The notes: generated from the letters alone by a model not told the origin. A DNA stretch of 64,000 nucleotides from Gemmata palustris (GCF_017939745.1 NZ_JAGKQQ010000001.1:3224001-3288000), one strand, 5' to 3'; counted from the first letter of the stretch, positions 51,125-57,777 are shown. A program made the numbers and translations.

Positions 51125-51571
51125 TCAGCGCGTGCGGACCCGTTTCCGCGGGCGCCCGTCGTCCCGCGACTCGCGCCACATCAGGAACATGAACGCGCCC
51201 GCGGCCCCGAGCGACCCGACGAAGATCGCGATCCACCCCCAGCGCACTTGGCCGAGCAAGCGCGAGCTGCCGTCCGCGCCCGGGGTGTAAACGATCTGCA
51301 GTTTCCCGTCGGCGGGCGCCACCCAGGACGGATCGGTCGTGAACATGGCTTTGCGCGGCGCGCCGCCCGGCTCGGACCAGGCGTACTCGACCGTCGTCTC
51401 GGTGCCGCCCCGGCGCGTGGACGACGGGTAGGCCTTCGTGACGGTCGCCGCGGTCTGTTTGCCGCTGATCTGGAAGGCCAGTTCGTCGTAACACATGAAG
51501 CACGAAATCAGGAACAGTGCGCCGCAAACCAGTATGCACTTGAACTTCCACGTCTCGTCCGCGTGATCCAT
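51125..51571 (-). CDS. Two-span membrane protein (DUF3592-like)
   Basis: The 148-residue protein has a hydrophobic segment near 10-30 (KCILVCGALFLISCFMCYDE), a beta-rich external part (ATVTKAYPSSTRRGGTETTV ... VYTPGADGSSRLLGQ) and a second segment near 110-132 (WIAIFVGSLGAAGAFMFLMW) followed by a basic tail. The layout fits DUF3592 proteins. GGAGG precedes the ATG. The element copy 2 lies about 150 bases upstream. Confidence 0.78.
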   Translation of the reverse strand: MDHADETWKFKCILVCGALFLISCFMCYDELAFQISGKQTAATVTKAYPSSTRRGGTETTVEYAWSEPGGAPRKAMFTTDPSWVAPADGKLQIVYTPGADGSSRLLGQVRWGWIAIFVGSLGAAGAFMFLMWRESRDDGRPRKRVRTR

Positions 51572-51722
51572 CGGGCCTCCGGGCGTTGAGGAGCGCAGTG
51601 TACCCGCGCCGCGCGTGTTCGTGCAAACGAATCTGTTCCATTCTTGTGCGTGCGCCCCTCGTCCGGTCCCGCGACGAGCGCTCCGGCCGAAGCCACCCGG
51701 CCGCGCGTGCCGACCCCGGCCC

Positions 51723-51750
51723 TTGCATCGAGCGCCGGTTCGGGTACTCT
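51723..51750 (+). promoter_or_regulatory. Promoter of structured element copy 2
   Basis: TTGCAT and TACTCT are separated by 16 bases, the same arrangement as before copy 1. Confidence 0.5.
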
Positions 51751-51758
51751 GTGTTCTG

Positions 51759-52001
51759 TTCCCGTGGTTGCGTTTAGCTCGTCGCTCTGCGACAGGACGA
51801 TGTTGCGTCGTCCGAGCACGTTCCACCACACCCCGCGCGGGGACCGCTGTTCCAGCACCGCTGTCGGGCAGATCTGCCGCAGGTGCGGCGCTGGCTGGAA
51901 CAACATCACCGGATGCCGTTCAGCGCCGCACCTGCGGCAGATCTGCCCGGCGGTGCCGCGAGCGTTCCGCGCTCCAGGAAGAGAAGTAGACCCCACGGGA
52001 A
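51759..52001 (+). ncRNA. Candidate structured RNA element, copy 2
   Basis: The closing stem TTCCCGTGG (51759-51767) pairs with CCACGGGAA (51993-52001). Inside are the three-way junction at 51777-51817 (stems GTCGC/GCGAC and GGACGA/TCGTCC), the conserved GACCGCTGTTCCAGCACCGC and a 29-bp perfect hairpin (51865-51893 / 51921-51949, loop 27 bases) unrelated in sequence to that of copy 1. The 3' text CCAGGAAGAGAAGTAGAC matches copy 1 exactly. Confidence 0.6.
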
Positions 52002-52005
52002 CATT

Positions 52006-52048
52006 GACCGGCCTGCCCAGCGGGGCGCAAGCACCGCCAGGGCCGGTC
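52006..52048. repeat. Hairpin module A, reverse-complement copy
   Basis: GACCGGCC (52006-52013) and GGCCGGTC (52041-52048) enclose GCCCAGCGGGGCGCAAGCAC. The block is the reverse complement of 50222-50264 with several changes. Confidence 0.65.
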
Positions 52049-52057
52049 GGGAAGCGG

Positions 52058-52085
52058 ACGGGCCGGGGAGCGATCCCCGGCCCGT
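52058..52085 (+). terminator. GC-rich hairpin after element copy 2
   Basis: ACGGGCCGGGGA and TCCCCGGCCCGT form a perfect 12-bp stem with a GCGA loop, followed by GTCGTTTCGCA. The position corresponds to the hairpin after copy 1 but the lower stem sequence differs. Confidence 0.5.
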
Positions 52086-52138
52086 GTCGTTTCGCAGTTC
52101 CAACGGATCGCCGGGCACCTTCTGCGCTCCCGAGCGCT

Positions 52139-52657
52139 TCAGGGCGAAAGAGCCTCCACTTCGCACTCGTGCGCGCACACCGTTCCGCCGAGGGTCCGGG
52201 TCAGAAATTCGACCAGGAACGCCGCTTCATCGCGGGCCTTTTGCCAGTCGCGCCACAAACGGAAGGTGCCCACAACGATCATGAACAAAAACACCGGCAG
52301 CATCCAACGGCTGATTCCGGAAGCAGTGCTGTTCGCGGCCACGATCAGCACAAACAGGTTGACCAATATAGACATCGCGTAGGTAGCCAGGGCCCACCAG
52401 GACGAGACGTCCCGCCCGACCCGGCCCCGGAACACGGTCACGCCCCCCAGCGCCTCGAACGTTCCCGAGAGGCACATCTGGAACGAGTTGCGGGATTCGA
52501 TCCGCTTCCACACGCGCACCCGCTCGGCCCCGACGTACCCGTACACCGCTTTGGGTTCGCTCTCGAAGAACTGCATGTAGCCCCGGTTCGTGGCCGCGGC
52601 CAGGCGCGCGGTACACTCGTCCGGAGATAGGGGGAACGTGAGTTCGATGCGGGCCAT
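52139..52657 (-). CDS. Small membrane protein with an N-terminal soluble domain
   Basis: The 172-residue protein has an N-terminal beta-rich part (MARIELTFPLSPDECTARLA ... VGAERVRVWKRIESRNSFQM) and two adjacent hydrophobic segments near 88-110 and 117-136 (YAMSILVNLFVLIVAANSTA and RWMLPVFLFMIVVGTFRLW). A charged helix follows. No family was recognised. It lies between element copy 2 and a type D repeat. Confidence 0.72.
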   Translation of the reverse strand: MARIELTFPLSPDECTARLAAATNRGYMQFFESEPKAVYGYVGAERVRVWKRIESRNSFQMCLSGTFEALGGVTVFRGRVGRDVSSWWALATYAMSILVNLFVLIVAANSTASGISRWMLPVFLFMIVVGTFRLWRDWQKARDEAAFLVEFLTRTLGGTVCAHECEVEALSP

Positions 52658-52698
52658 CGCTATGGGACCTCGTTGTGTGCGGCGGTATCAATCCAGCG

Positions 52699-52842
52699 TT
52701 CCCAGGGTGCGCGTTTCGCGACCCTGGGCTGAGGTGTGCAACCCCTTCGGGGTAGAAACCCAAACCACCGGGGTATTTACCCCGAAGGGGTTAGATTACC
52801 CAGCCCAGGGTCGACCGCAACGCGGCGCACCCTGGGAACCCC
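52699..52842. repeat. Inverted repeat type D, copy 4
   Basis: TTCCCAGGGTGCGCGTTTCG, CAACCCCTTCGGGGTAGAAA, TACCCCGAAGGGGTTAGATT and CAGCCCAGGGTCGACCGCAA with GCGCACCCTGGG. It lies between the membrane protein start and the stop of MTEAEW member 6. Confidence 0.85.
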
Positions 52843-52861
52843 GTGCGCGCACCCGGGCCAC

Positions 52862-53590
52862 CTACTCCTTCCCGAGCACGAGGTCCACGACCCAGCACCC
52901 GCGCACGTGCGGCGCGCCCGCGTCGCGGCAGTGACTCAGCACATCCTCGCTGTCACAGCCGGCGTCCTGAATCGCGTCGGCCAGAATCGGCATCGCGCCG
53001 AACTCGCGCGACTCGTACATCTGTGCCGCGAGCGCCACAACAGTGGACGTGCGCCACGCGGAGGAGATGACCACGGGGCGGAACGGCAACGGGCCGAAGA
53101 TATCTTGGAGGAAGCAGATGATGGAGCGCTCGGCGGCGTCCCTCTGACCGAGCAAATCGGTCGCGTTCAGTATTTCATAGGCGACGTAGCACGGGTACGA
53201 GTGCAGCTTCCTCGACCCGTGCCATTCCCGGTCGCGGTACGGGCTCCCCGCGGTGAGGATCGCGCACCCGGCGCGGTACTCTACTTCTTCGATGAGCGTC
53301 GGATGGCCCTCGCTCCTGAAAAGAACTTGGCGCCGTTCCTGCTCACGCGATTGAAGGGACTCGACATCACGGCTCACCCGGTCTTCGGCCTCGCTACCGT
53401 CTGCCAGCTCCTCGATCGAACAAAGCAAGGACGGGAACGGTGCCCCCGAAAACGGCGCCACAAGGCGGCAACACGCGACGCAAGCCAGCCGCAACTTGCG
53501 CCCAGAAGCCCCGGCGCAGAACAGCTCGTTGAAGAGGCGGTGCGGCCAGTTGTAAGGTCCGGTGGCCGTCAGCCATTCCGCTTCGGTCAT
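52862..53590 (-). CDS. MTEAEW-family hypothetical protein, member 6
   Basis: The 242-residue protein begins MTEAEWLTATGPYNWPHRLF and has RKLRLACVACCRLVAPFSGA. It ends with the common block (QDIFGPLPFRPVVISSAWRT ... PHVRGCWVVDLVLGKE), here with 'PLPF' as in member 3. The middle is long and charged (EAEDRVSRDVESLQSREQER). It is read away from element copy 3, whose promoter lies about 100 bases upstream on the opposite strand. Confidence 0.82.
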   Translation of the reverse strand: MTEAEWLTATGPYNWPHRLFNELFCAGASGRKLRLACVACCRLVAPFSGAPFPSLLCSIEELADGSEAEDRVSRDVESLQSREQERRQVLFRSEGHPTLIEEVEYRAGCAILTAGSPYRDREWHGSRKLHSYPCYVAYEILNATDLLGQRDAAERSIICFLQDIFGPLPFRPVVISSAWRTSTVVALAAQMYESREFGAMPILADAIQDAGCDSEDVLSHCRDAGAPHVRGCWVVDLVLGKE

Positions 53591-53687
53591 CGGTCGCTCC
53601 CGCGGGGCGCGTCGGCACGATGATACCAGCGCGCCCGGGGAGAAAATAACGGAACGCGCGGGACCGGGGAGCGGCAACCGGCTCCGC

Positions 53688-53715
53688 TTGTACCAACTGT
53701 GGGTTCGGGTATGGT
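53688..53715 (+). promoter_or_regulatory. Promoter of structured element copy 3 and the LRR gene
   Basis: TTGTAC and TATGGT are separated by 16 bases, in line with the promoters of copies 1 and 2. The LRR gene starts about 100 bases downstream. Confidence 0.5.
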
Positions 53716-53719
53716 GTGT

Positions 53720-53779
53720 TCCCGTGGTCGTGTTTAGCTCGTCGCCCTGCGACAGGACGATGGCGGTGTCGTCCGAGCA
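53720..53779 (+). ncRNA. Structured element copy 3, partial, in the LRR gene leader
   Basis: TTCCCGTGG and the three-way junction are present: GCTC/GAGC (53737-53740 / 53775-53778), GTCGC-CCT-GCGAC and GGACGA-TGGCGGTG-TCGTCC, with loops that differ from the other copies. The long hairpin and the 3' closing arm are missing. It forms most of the probable leader of the LRR gene. Confidence 0.5.
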
Positions 53780-53818
53780 CATCCCTCGCACGGCGCCCGT
53801 TCGCAACCAGGAGCCCCG

Positions 53819-54850
53819 ATGTTCCGGATCTCGGCCCTTGTCCTGATTACTTTGCTGTGCCTCGGTTCCCCCGTCCGTGCCGACGATGCCGAAGATAAAG
53901 CCGTCGCGTTCTTCGAGGGGCTCGGTGGGAGGGCGTCCCGCGACGAGAACGCGCCCGGTAAACCGGTCACCGATCTCAGCCTGAATCATTTGCCGCTAAC
54001 GGACTTAGAACTTAAGGAAATCGCCGCACTCCGGAACCTCAGAACGCTCGACCTGTCCGATACGAAAGTGACGGACGCGGGACTCAAGCAACTGAAGGGC
54101 CTCAAGAATCTCAAAACGTTGCACCTGTCCGACACGAAGGTAACGGGCACGGGATTCAAAGAACTCGTTGCGCTCCAGAAACTCAAGGAACTCTATCTGG
54201 GTCTCACAACAGTATCGGACGCGGGGCTCAAGGAAATCGCGGCGCTCAAAAAGCTCACCTTCCTCCAGCTATTCTGTGAAAAAGTAACAGACGCTGGAAT
54301 TAAAGAGCTCGCCGCGCTCGAGAACCTGACCGCCCTATACCTGCTCGGCACGGGAGCAACGGACACGGTGCTCAAGGAACTCACCGCACTCAAAAAGCTC
54401 ACCACGCTACATCTGAGCGGCACGAAGGTAACGGACGCGGGCCTGAAGGAACTCGCCGTGCTCCAGAACCTCACCGCGCTCGGCCTGTCCAGCACGCAGG
54501 TGACGGACGCGGGGCTCAAAGAACTGATCGCACTCAAAAGCCTCGAGTGCCTCTATCTGCACAGCACGCGGATAACGGACGCGGGACTCAAGGAACTCGC
54601 CGTGCTCCAGAACCTCACCGCGCTCGACCTGGGCCGCACCAAAGTGACGGACACGGGGTTCAAGGAACTCGCCGCGCTTCAGAAACTCACGTGGCTCTAC
54701 CTGAGTGGCGCGCAAATAACGGACGCGGGACTCAAAGGGCTTGCCGCACTCAAAAACCTCACCGCGCTCGGCGTGGGTTATACAAAAGTAACGGACATGG
54801 GGATCAAGGAACTCCAGTCGGCATTGCCCGAGTGCAAAATCTTAAGGTGA
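53819..54850 (+). CDS. Secreted leucine-rich repeat protein
   Basis: The 343-residue protein has a signal peptide (MFRISALVLITLLCLGSPVR, cut at ADD) and then about eleven LRRs of 24 residues (KVTDAGLKELAALKNLTALYL pattern with changes), ending with LQSALPECKILR, a known planctomycete LRR ending. The repeats form a binding surface, with no catalytic part. It is probably exported. Its promoter and leader carry structured element copy 3. The repeat DNA is less uniform than in the ROCO gene. Confidence 0.88.
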   Translation: MFRISALVLITLLCLGSPVRADDAEDKAVAFFEGLGGRASRDENAPGKPVTDLSLNHLPLTDLELKEIAALRNLRTLDLSDTKVTDAGLKQLKGLKNLKTLHLSDTKVTGTGFKELVALQKLKELYLGLTTVSDAGLKEIAALKKLTFLQLFCEKVTDAGIKELAALENLTALYLLGTGATDTVLKELTALKKLTTLHLSGTKVTDAGLKELAVLQNLTALGLSSTQVTDAGLKELIALKSLECLYLHSTRITDAGLKELAVLQNLTALDLGRTKVTDTGFKELAALQKLTWLYLSGAQITDAGLKGLAALKNLTALGVGYTKVTDMGIKELQSALPECKILR

Positions 54851-54983
54851 CGGTGCTGCGGGTTCTTCCCCCCCCCAATTCCGGTCCGCTGTTCTCCCGA
54901 TTTTGTGCTTTTTGGTGGGCATTCCGTTTCAGTAAAATGACCGCGTGAGCGCCCGCCATGCGCGCTCGGTGGGGACACAGTTC

Positions 54984-55484
54984 ATGACGGTCAATGGCGT
55001 TGGCACCAGCTCCGCGGCCGGGGCACTGTACGACATTTCCCAGCTCTTCTCGACCCAAAACACAACCGCGCTCGCCGGCGGAACCGACGCGACCAGCGCG
55101 GCGCCCGCCACCGGGGACTCGGCCCGGATCTCGGGGCCGGGCAAGTTGCTCGGCGAGCTCCAGCAGCTCGCGGCACAGGACCCCACCAAGTTCAAAGACG
55201 TCACGGCCGACATCGCGTCCAAGCTCCAGACCGCGGCGACCCAGGCCACCGGCGCCCCCGCGGACCTCCTGACGGCCCTGGCCAACAAGTTCCAGGCGGC
55301 GTCCGACACCGGCAGCGCGTCCGGGCTCGTGCCCGCACACCACCATCACCACCACGCGGGCGCGTACAACCCGTCGGGCCAGGCGGTCGCCGCGTCGGTC
55401 GCGAGCGCCCCGGTCACGGGCGTGGACCTGCAGCAACTGTTCAACAGTATTTCGACGGAAGTGGCGCAAGCGGTCGGCGCGTGA
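54984..55484 (+). CDS. Small hypothetical protein with a natural poly-His run
   Basis: The 166-residue protein has helical segments (LLGELQQLAAQDPTKFKDVT, ADIASKLQTAATQATGAPAD, LLTALANKFQAASDTGSASG) and then six His (PAHHHHHHAGAYNPSG) and a C-terminal helix. I have seen similar QDPTKFKQVTADIASKLQ proteins in several proteobacteria and planctomycetes, without a known role. The His run could bind metal. The start with MTVNGVGTS was chosen; an upstream ATG-less frame runs to 54945. A hairpin terminator follows. Confidence 0.72.
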   Translation: MTVNGVGTSSAAGALYDISQLFSTQNTTALAGGTDATSAAPATGDSARISGPGKLLGELQQLAAQDPTKFKDVTADIASKLQTAATQATGAPADLLTALANKFQAASDTGSASGLVPAHHHHHHAGAYNPSGQAVAASVASAPVTGVDLQQLFNSISTEVAQAVGA

Positions 55485-55503
55485 GCGCGGGTTCCCAAAC
55501 GAA

Positions 55504-55545
55504 CGACACCCGGGCGCACGAGGCGCCCGGGTGTCGCGGGTTTTC
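55504..55545. terminator. Hairpin terminator between convergent genes
   Basis: CGACACCCGGGCGC (55504-55517) pairs with GCGCCCGGGTGTCG (55523-55536) and is followed by CGGGTTTTCG. It lies between the stops of two convergent genes and may serve the + strand gene mainly. Confidence 0.75.
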
Positions 55546-55562
55546 GTGGGTCGCGCGCCGGG

Positions 55563-56171
55563 CTACTTCTCGGTCCTCCACTGGAGCTGCATCGGCGCGG
55601 GTCGGCACCCGACGCTCAGGCGCCGCTTCCGGTTGCCGACCGGCCCGGCGTTGTCCTGGATCCAGCCCGTGTATTGAGAGAACTGGGCGGGCCAGCACTC
55701 GACCGTACTGTTCGCTTTGATTCTCCCGTCCGGACCGTAGGTGACGTAGGAGATCCCGACCGCGGTCCAGGCGCACGCCACGTACCCCTCCTCGGCGTCT
55801 ACGTGCTGGCTCGGCTGCTTGGTAAACTCTTGGGACAGTTCGATGTGGAAATCCACCCACACCTTCATGCCGCTCGGCCCCACTGTGTGGTAGGTCCGCA
55901 CGCGGATGTGCGGGTGCGGGTTCTGTTGGCCCCAGCGCTGGTGGATGCCCTTCACGACGTAAATGATGCGCTCGTCCCCCCACAAGCTCTTTTCGGCGAA
56001 GATCTTGATGACGCTCGGCACGCCCGTGTAATTCTTGTCCTTGATCCCCTCCAGTTCCCGGACCTGCGCGATGAGCTGGCAGACCTGTTGCTGGCTGTAG
56101 CTGCTGTCGTGGTTGGGGGTGTTGTACTTGCTGTCGGTACCGTTCCAGTTCTTCTCGAATTCCACCTTCAT
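55563..56171 (-). CDS. Hypothetical protein (202 aa)
   Basis: The protein starts MKVEFEKNWNGTDSKYNTPN and has no signal peptide or membrane span. An N-terminal helix (SYSQQQVCQLIAQVRELEGI) is followed by beta-rich sequence with Trp residues (GMKVWVDFHIELSQEF, AWTAVGISYVTYG). GGGAGA lies upstream of the ATG. It has two Cys near 34 and 152, which are not enough for a metal site. I do not recognise it. Confidence 0.7.
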   Translation of the reverse strand: MKVEFEKNWNGTDSKYNTPNHDSSYSQQQVCQLIAQVRELEGIKDKNYTGVPSVIKIFAEKSLWGDERIIYVVKGIHQRWGQQNPHPHIRVRTYHTVGPSGMKVWVDFHIELSQEFTKQPSQHVDAEEGYVACAWTAVGISYVTYGPDGRIKANSTVECWPAQFSQYTGWIQDNAGPVGNRKRRLSVGCRPAPMQLQWRTEK

Positions 56172-56455
56172 CTGCGATCTCCCGTGGGAGGTATGGGGAT
56201 CGGGCGCGCGCCCGGAACGCACTGTGTAAGTTGCCGCAGAGCCTTGAATTTCCGGTGCGCCGGAATCACGACCCGTTATCGCACGTGTTCGAGACCGAGT
56301 GTTGTTGCGAGTAGTACGGTGTGAGTAGAAAATATCTTCCACCATCACGCAAGAAAAATTGCGCGACCGCACCGCGAGCCAATGTCGCGCCTCGGGGTAG
56401 AAACCCCACCCCGAAGAATGGCCCACAACCGCGCGAGGTATTTACCCCGAAGCCG

Positions 56456-56518
56456 GCCAGGGGTTGCGCGTTGCTCCACCCCTGGCTACCATCGGTCGCC
56501 CCCTCCGGGGCTAAAACG
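56456..56518. repeat. Repeat type E, copy 4
   Basis: CCAGGGGTTGCGCGTTGCTC then CACCCCTGGCTACCATCGGT and CCCCCTCCGGGGCTAAAA, matching copy 3. A preceding fragment of type D (GGGGTAGAAACCCCACCCCG, TATTTACCCCGAAG) lies at 56392-56450. Confidence 0.75.
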
Positions 56519-56526
56519 CACGCGCC

Positions 56527-56680
56527 GTCCTCTGTCCTCTGTCCTCTGTCCTCTGTCCTCTGTCCTCTGTCCTCTGTCCTCTGTCCTCTGTCCTCTGTCC
56601 TCTGTCCTCTGTCCTCTGTCCTCTGTCCTCTGTCCTCTGTCCTCTGTCCTCTGTCCTCTGTCCTCTGTCCTCTGTCCTCT
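56527..56680. repeat. 22 perfect copies of the heptamer GTCCTCT
   Basis: Exactly 154 bases, 22 units without a single mismatch, counted from the sequence. Since 7 is not a multiple of 3, all frames through it repeat every 21 bases; the minus strand frames have no stop. It lies between type E copy 4 and the lexA-like pseudogene stop. Confidence 0.95.
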
Positions 56681-56747
56681 GTTCCGTCTTTGTCTTGATC
56701 GGCGTTATCTGCGTTGATCCGCGGCTCTTCCCTCTTCATCCCCGCGC

Positions 56748-57342
56748 TCAGTTCCCCGCGCGGACCACGCCCACGAGCACGCCGATCACGCGGTTGTCCT
56801 TCTTCGGGTCCAGCTTGATGCCGGCGAGTTTCGAGTTGCACGGCTGGAGCCAGATCGCGCCGCCCGCGCGCCGGCGGAACACCTTCAGTGTGAGTTCGCC
56901 GTCGATCATCGCCACCACCTTCTCGCCGTCGGCGGCGTCCGGGGCGCCGGACGGCCACGAAGTCGCCGGGGCCGATCAGCGCTTCGATCATACTGTCACC
57001 TCGAACCCGGAGCATGAAGACGTCCTCGCCCCGAACACCTTCTCGAACTCGAAGTGCTCGGGCTCGCCGTCGCCCGGGGCGGGATCGGCACCCCGCGGCC
57101 ACCGTGCCGAGCACGGGAGCGAGAACCCGGCCGGCTCGCCGACCAGGGCGATGCCCCCTGCCCCCCGTCAGGCGCACGTAGCCCTTGTGCGAGCTGGTCC
57201 AGGGTGTAGCCCACGGAGCGCGTCGAGGACCACCCGCACGCGCGCGATCTTGGGCCACGACGGGACCCCGCGCGCGCGCCTCCGCGCGCAGGAACTCCAG
57301 CAGTTTCTCCTGGGACGCGGTCAGGGGTTCGCGCTCGGTCAC
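56748..57342 (-). pseudogene. LexA-like S24 repressor, broken by several frameshifts
   Basis: From a GTG at 57342 (VTEREPLTASQEKLLEFLRA) the protein can be followed only by changing frame at least five times: SWPKIARACGWSSTRSVGYT, KGYVRLTGGRG, FSLP, then VLGTVAAG, VPIPP, then EDVFMLRVRGDSMIEALIGP and VVAMIDGELTLKVFRRRAGG, ending GVLVGVVRAGN. The Ser of GDSM and the Lys of TLKVF are the self-cleavage pair of LexA/CI-type repressors. Two palindromes lie just upstream. Either the gene has decayed or the sequence has errors here. Confidence 0.8.
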
Positions 57343-57354
57343 GCCCGCACCTCG

Positions 57355-57370
57355 TTACTAGTTTTAGTAA
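57355..57370. promoter_or_regulatory. Operator-like palindrome 1 (TTACTA-N4-TAGTAA)
   Basis: TTACTAGTTTTAGTAA is a 6-4-6 palindrome 13 bases before the repressor start. A second copy with the same core lies 44 bases away, centre to centre. Confidence 0.7.
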
Positions 57371-57376
57371 TTCTAC

Positions 57377-57405
57377 TTGACAGGCCGGCGCCCATCGCGT
57401 ACTAA
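57377..57405 (+). promoter_or_regulatory. Promoter directed towards the primase side
   Basis: TTGACA (57377-57382) and TACTAA (57400-57405) are 17 bases apart. The -10 overlaps operator 2, so a bound repressor would block it. Confidence 0.6.
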
Positions 57406-57414
57406 TTCTAGTAA
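57399..57414. promoter_or_regulatory. Operator-like palindrome 2 (TACTA-N4-TAGTA)
   Basis: GTACTAATTCTAGTAA has the core TACTA-ATTC-TAGTA, as in palindrome 1 with TACTA-GTTT-TAGTA. It overlaps the -10 of the rightward promoter. Confidence 0.7.
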
Positions 57415-57528
57415 TACTGAACGCGCGGTCAGAAAACAAGCGCGGGAGTACATTCCACCGGGGCCGAACGGCCCCGCTTCCAACGGGCGCGTTCCGCCCC
57501 GCCCACAGATCTTTCAGGAACCCCAATC

Positions 57529-57777
57529 GTGGCGAAGAGAAGCCGCATCGAGATCGGCCGGGCGATCCTGCGCCTGGCGGCCGACGGGAGCTGCGCCCGC
57601 TGGCCGAGCTGACCGCGGAGGCCGGCGCCCCGCCGGTGGTGATGCTCCGGTGGGTCATCGAGGGGGCGCGGGGTCCACCTCGACGGCGTGAAGCGCCGGG
57701 GCGAGTGGTGGACCTCTCGCGCGGCCGTGGCCCGCTTCCTCAAAGGCGCCCCCGGGCGCGTCGAGGCCCCGGCGTAA
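57529..57777 (+). pseudogene. DUF1580-like DNA-binding protein, two frameshifts
   Basis: From a GTG at 57529 the frames read VAKRSRIEIGRAILRLAADG, then ELRPLAELTAEAGAPPVVML with RWVIEG, then RGVHLDGVKRRGEWWTSRAA and VARFLKGAPGRVEAPA to a TAA stop. The pattern of a recognition helix followed by 'RWI..G..G..L..V...G.W.TS..A..RFL' matches DUF1580 proteins, which accompany planctomycete mobile elements. Two single-base shifts break the frame, near 57590 and 57666. Confidence 0.65.

Noticed and set aside
50272-52001. Calling the structured elements retrons
   Set aside because: The layout is similar, but no reverse transcriptase gene is in the window and no family match could be tested. They are reported only as candidates.
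54984-55484. His run as a vector tag contamination
   Set aside because: The gene continues on both sides with family-like sequence and codon use like its neighbours, and no cloning sites or linkers are present.
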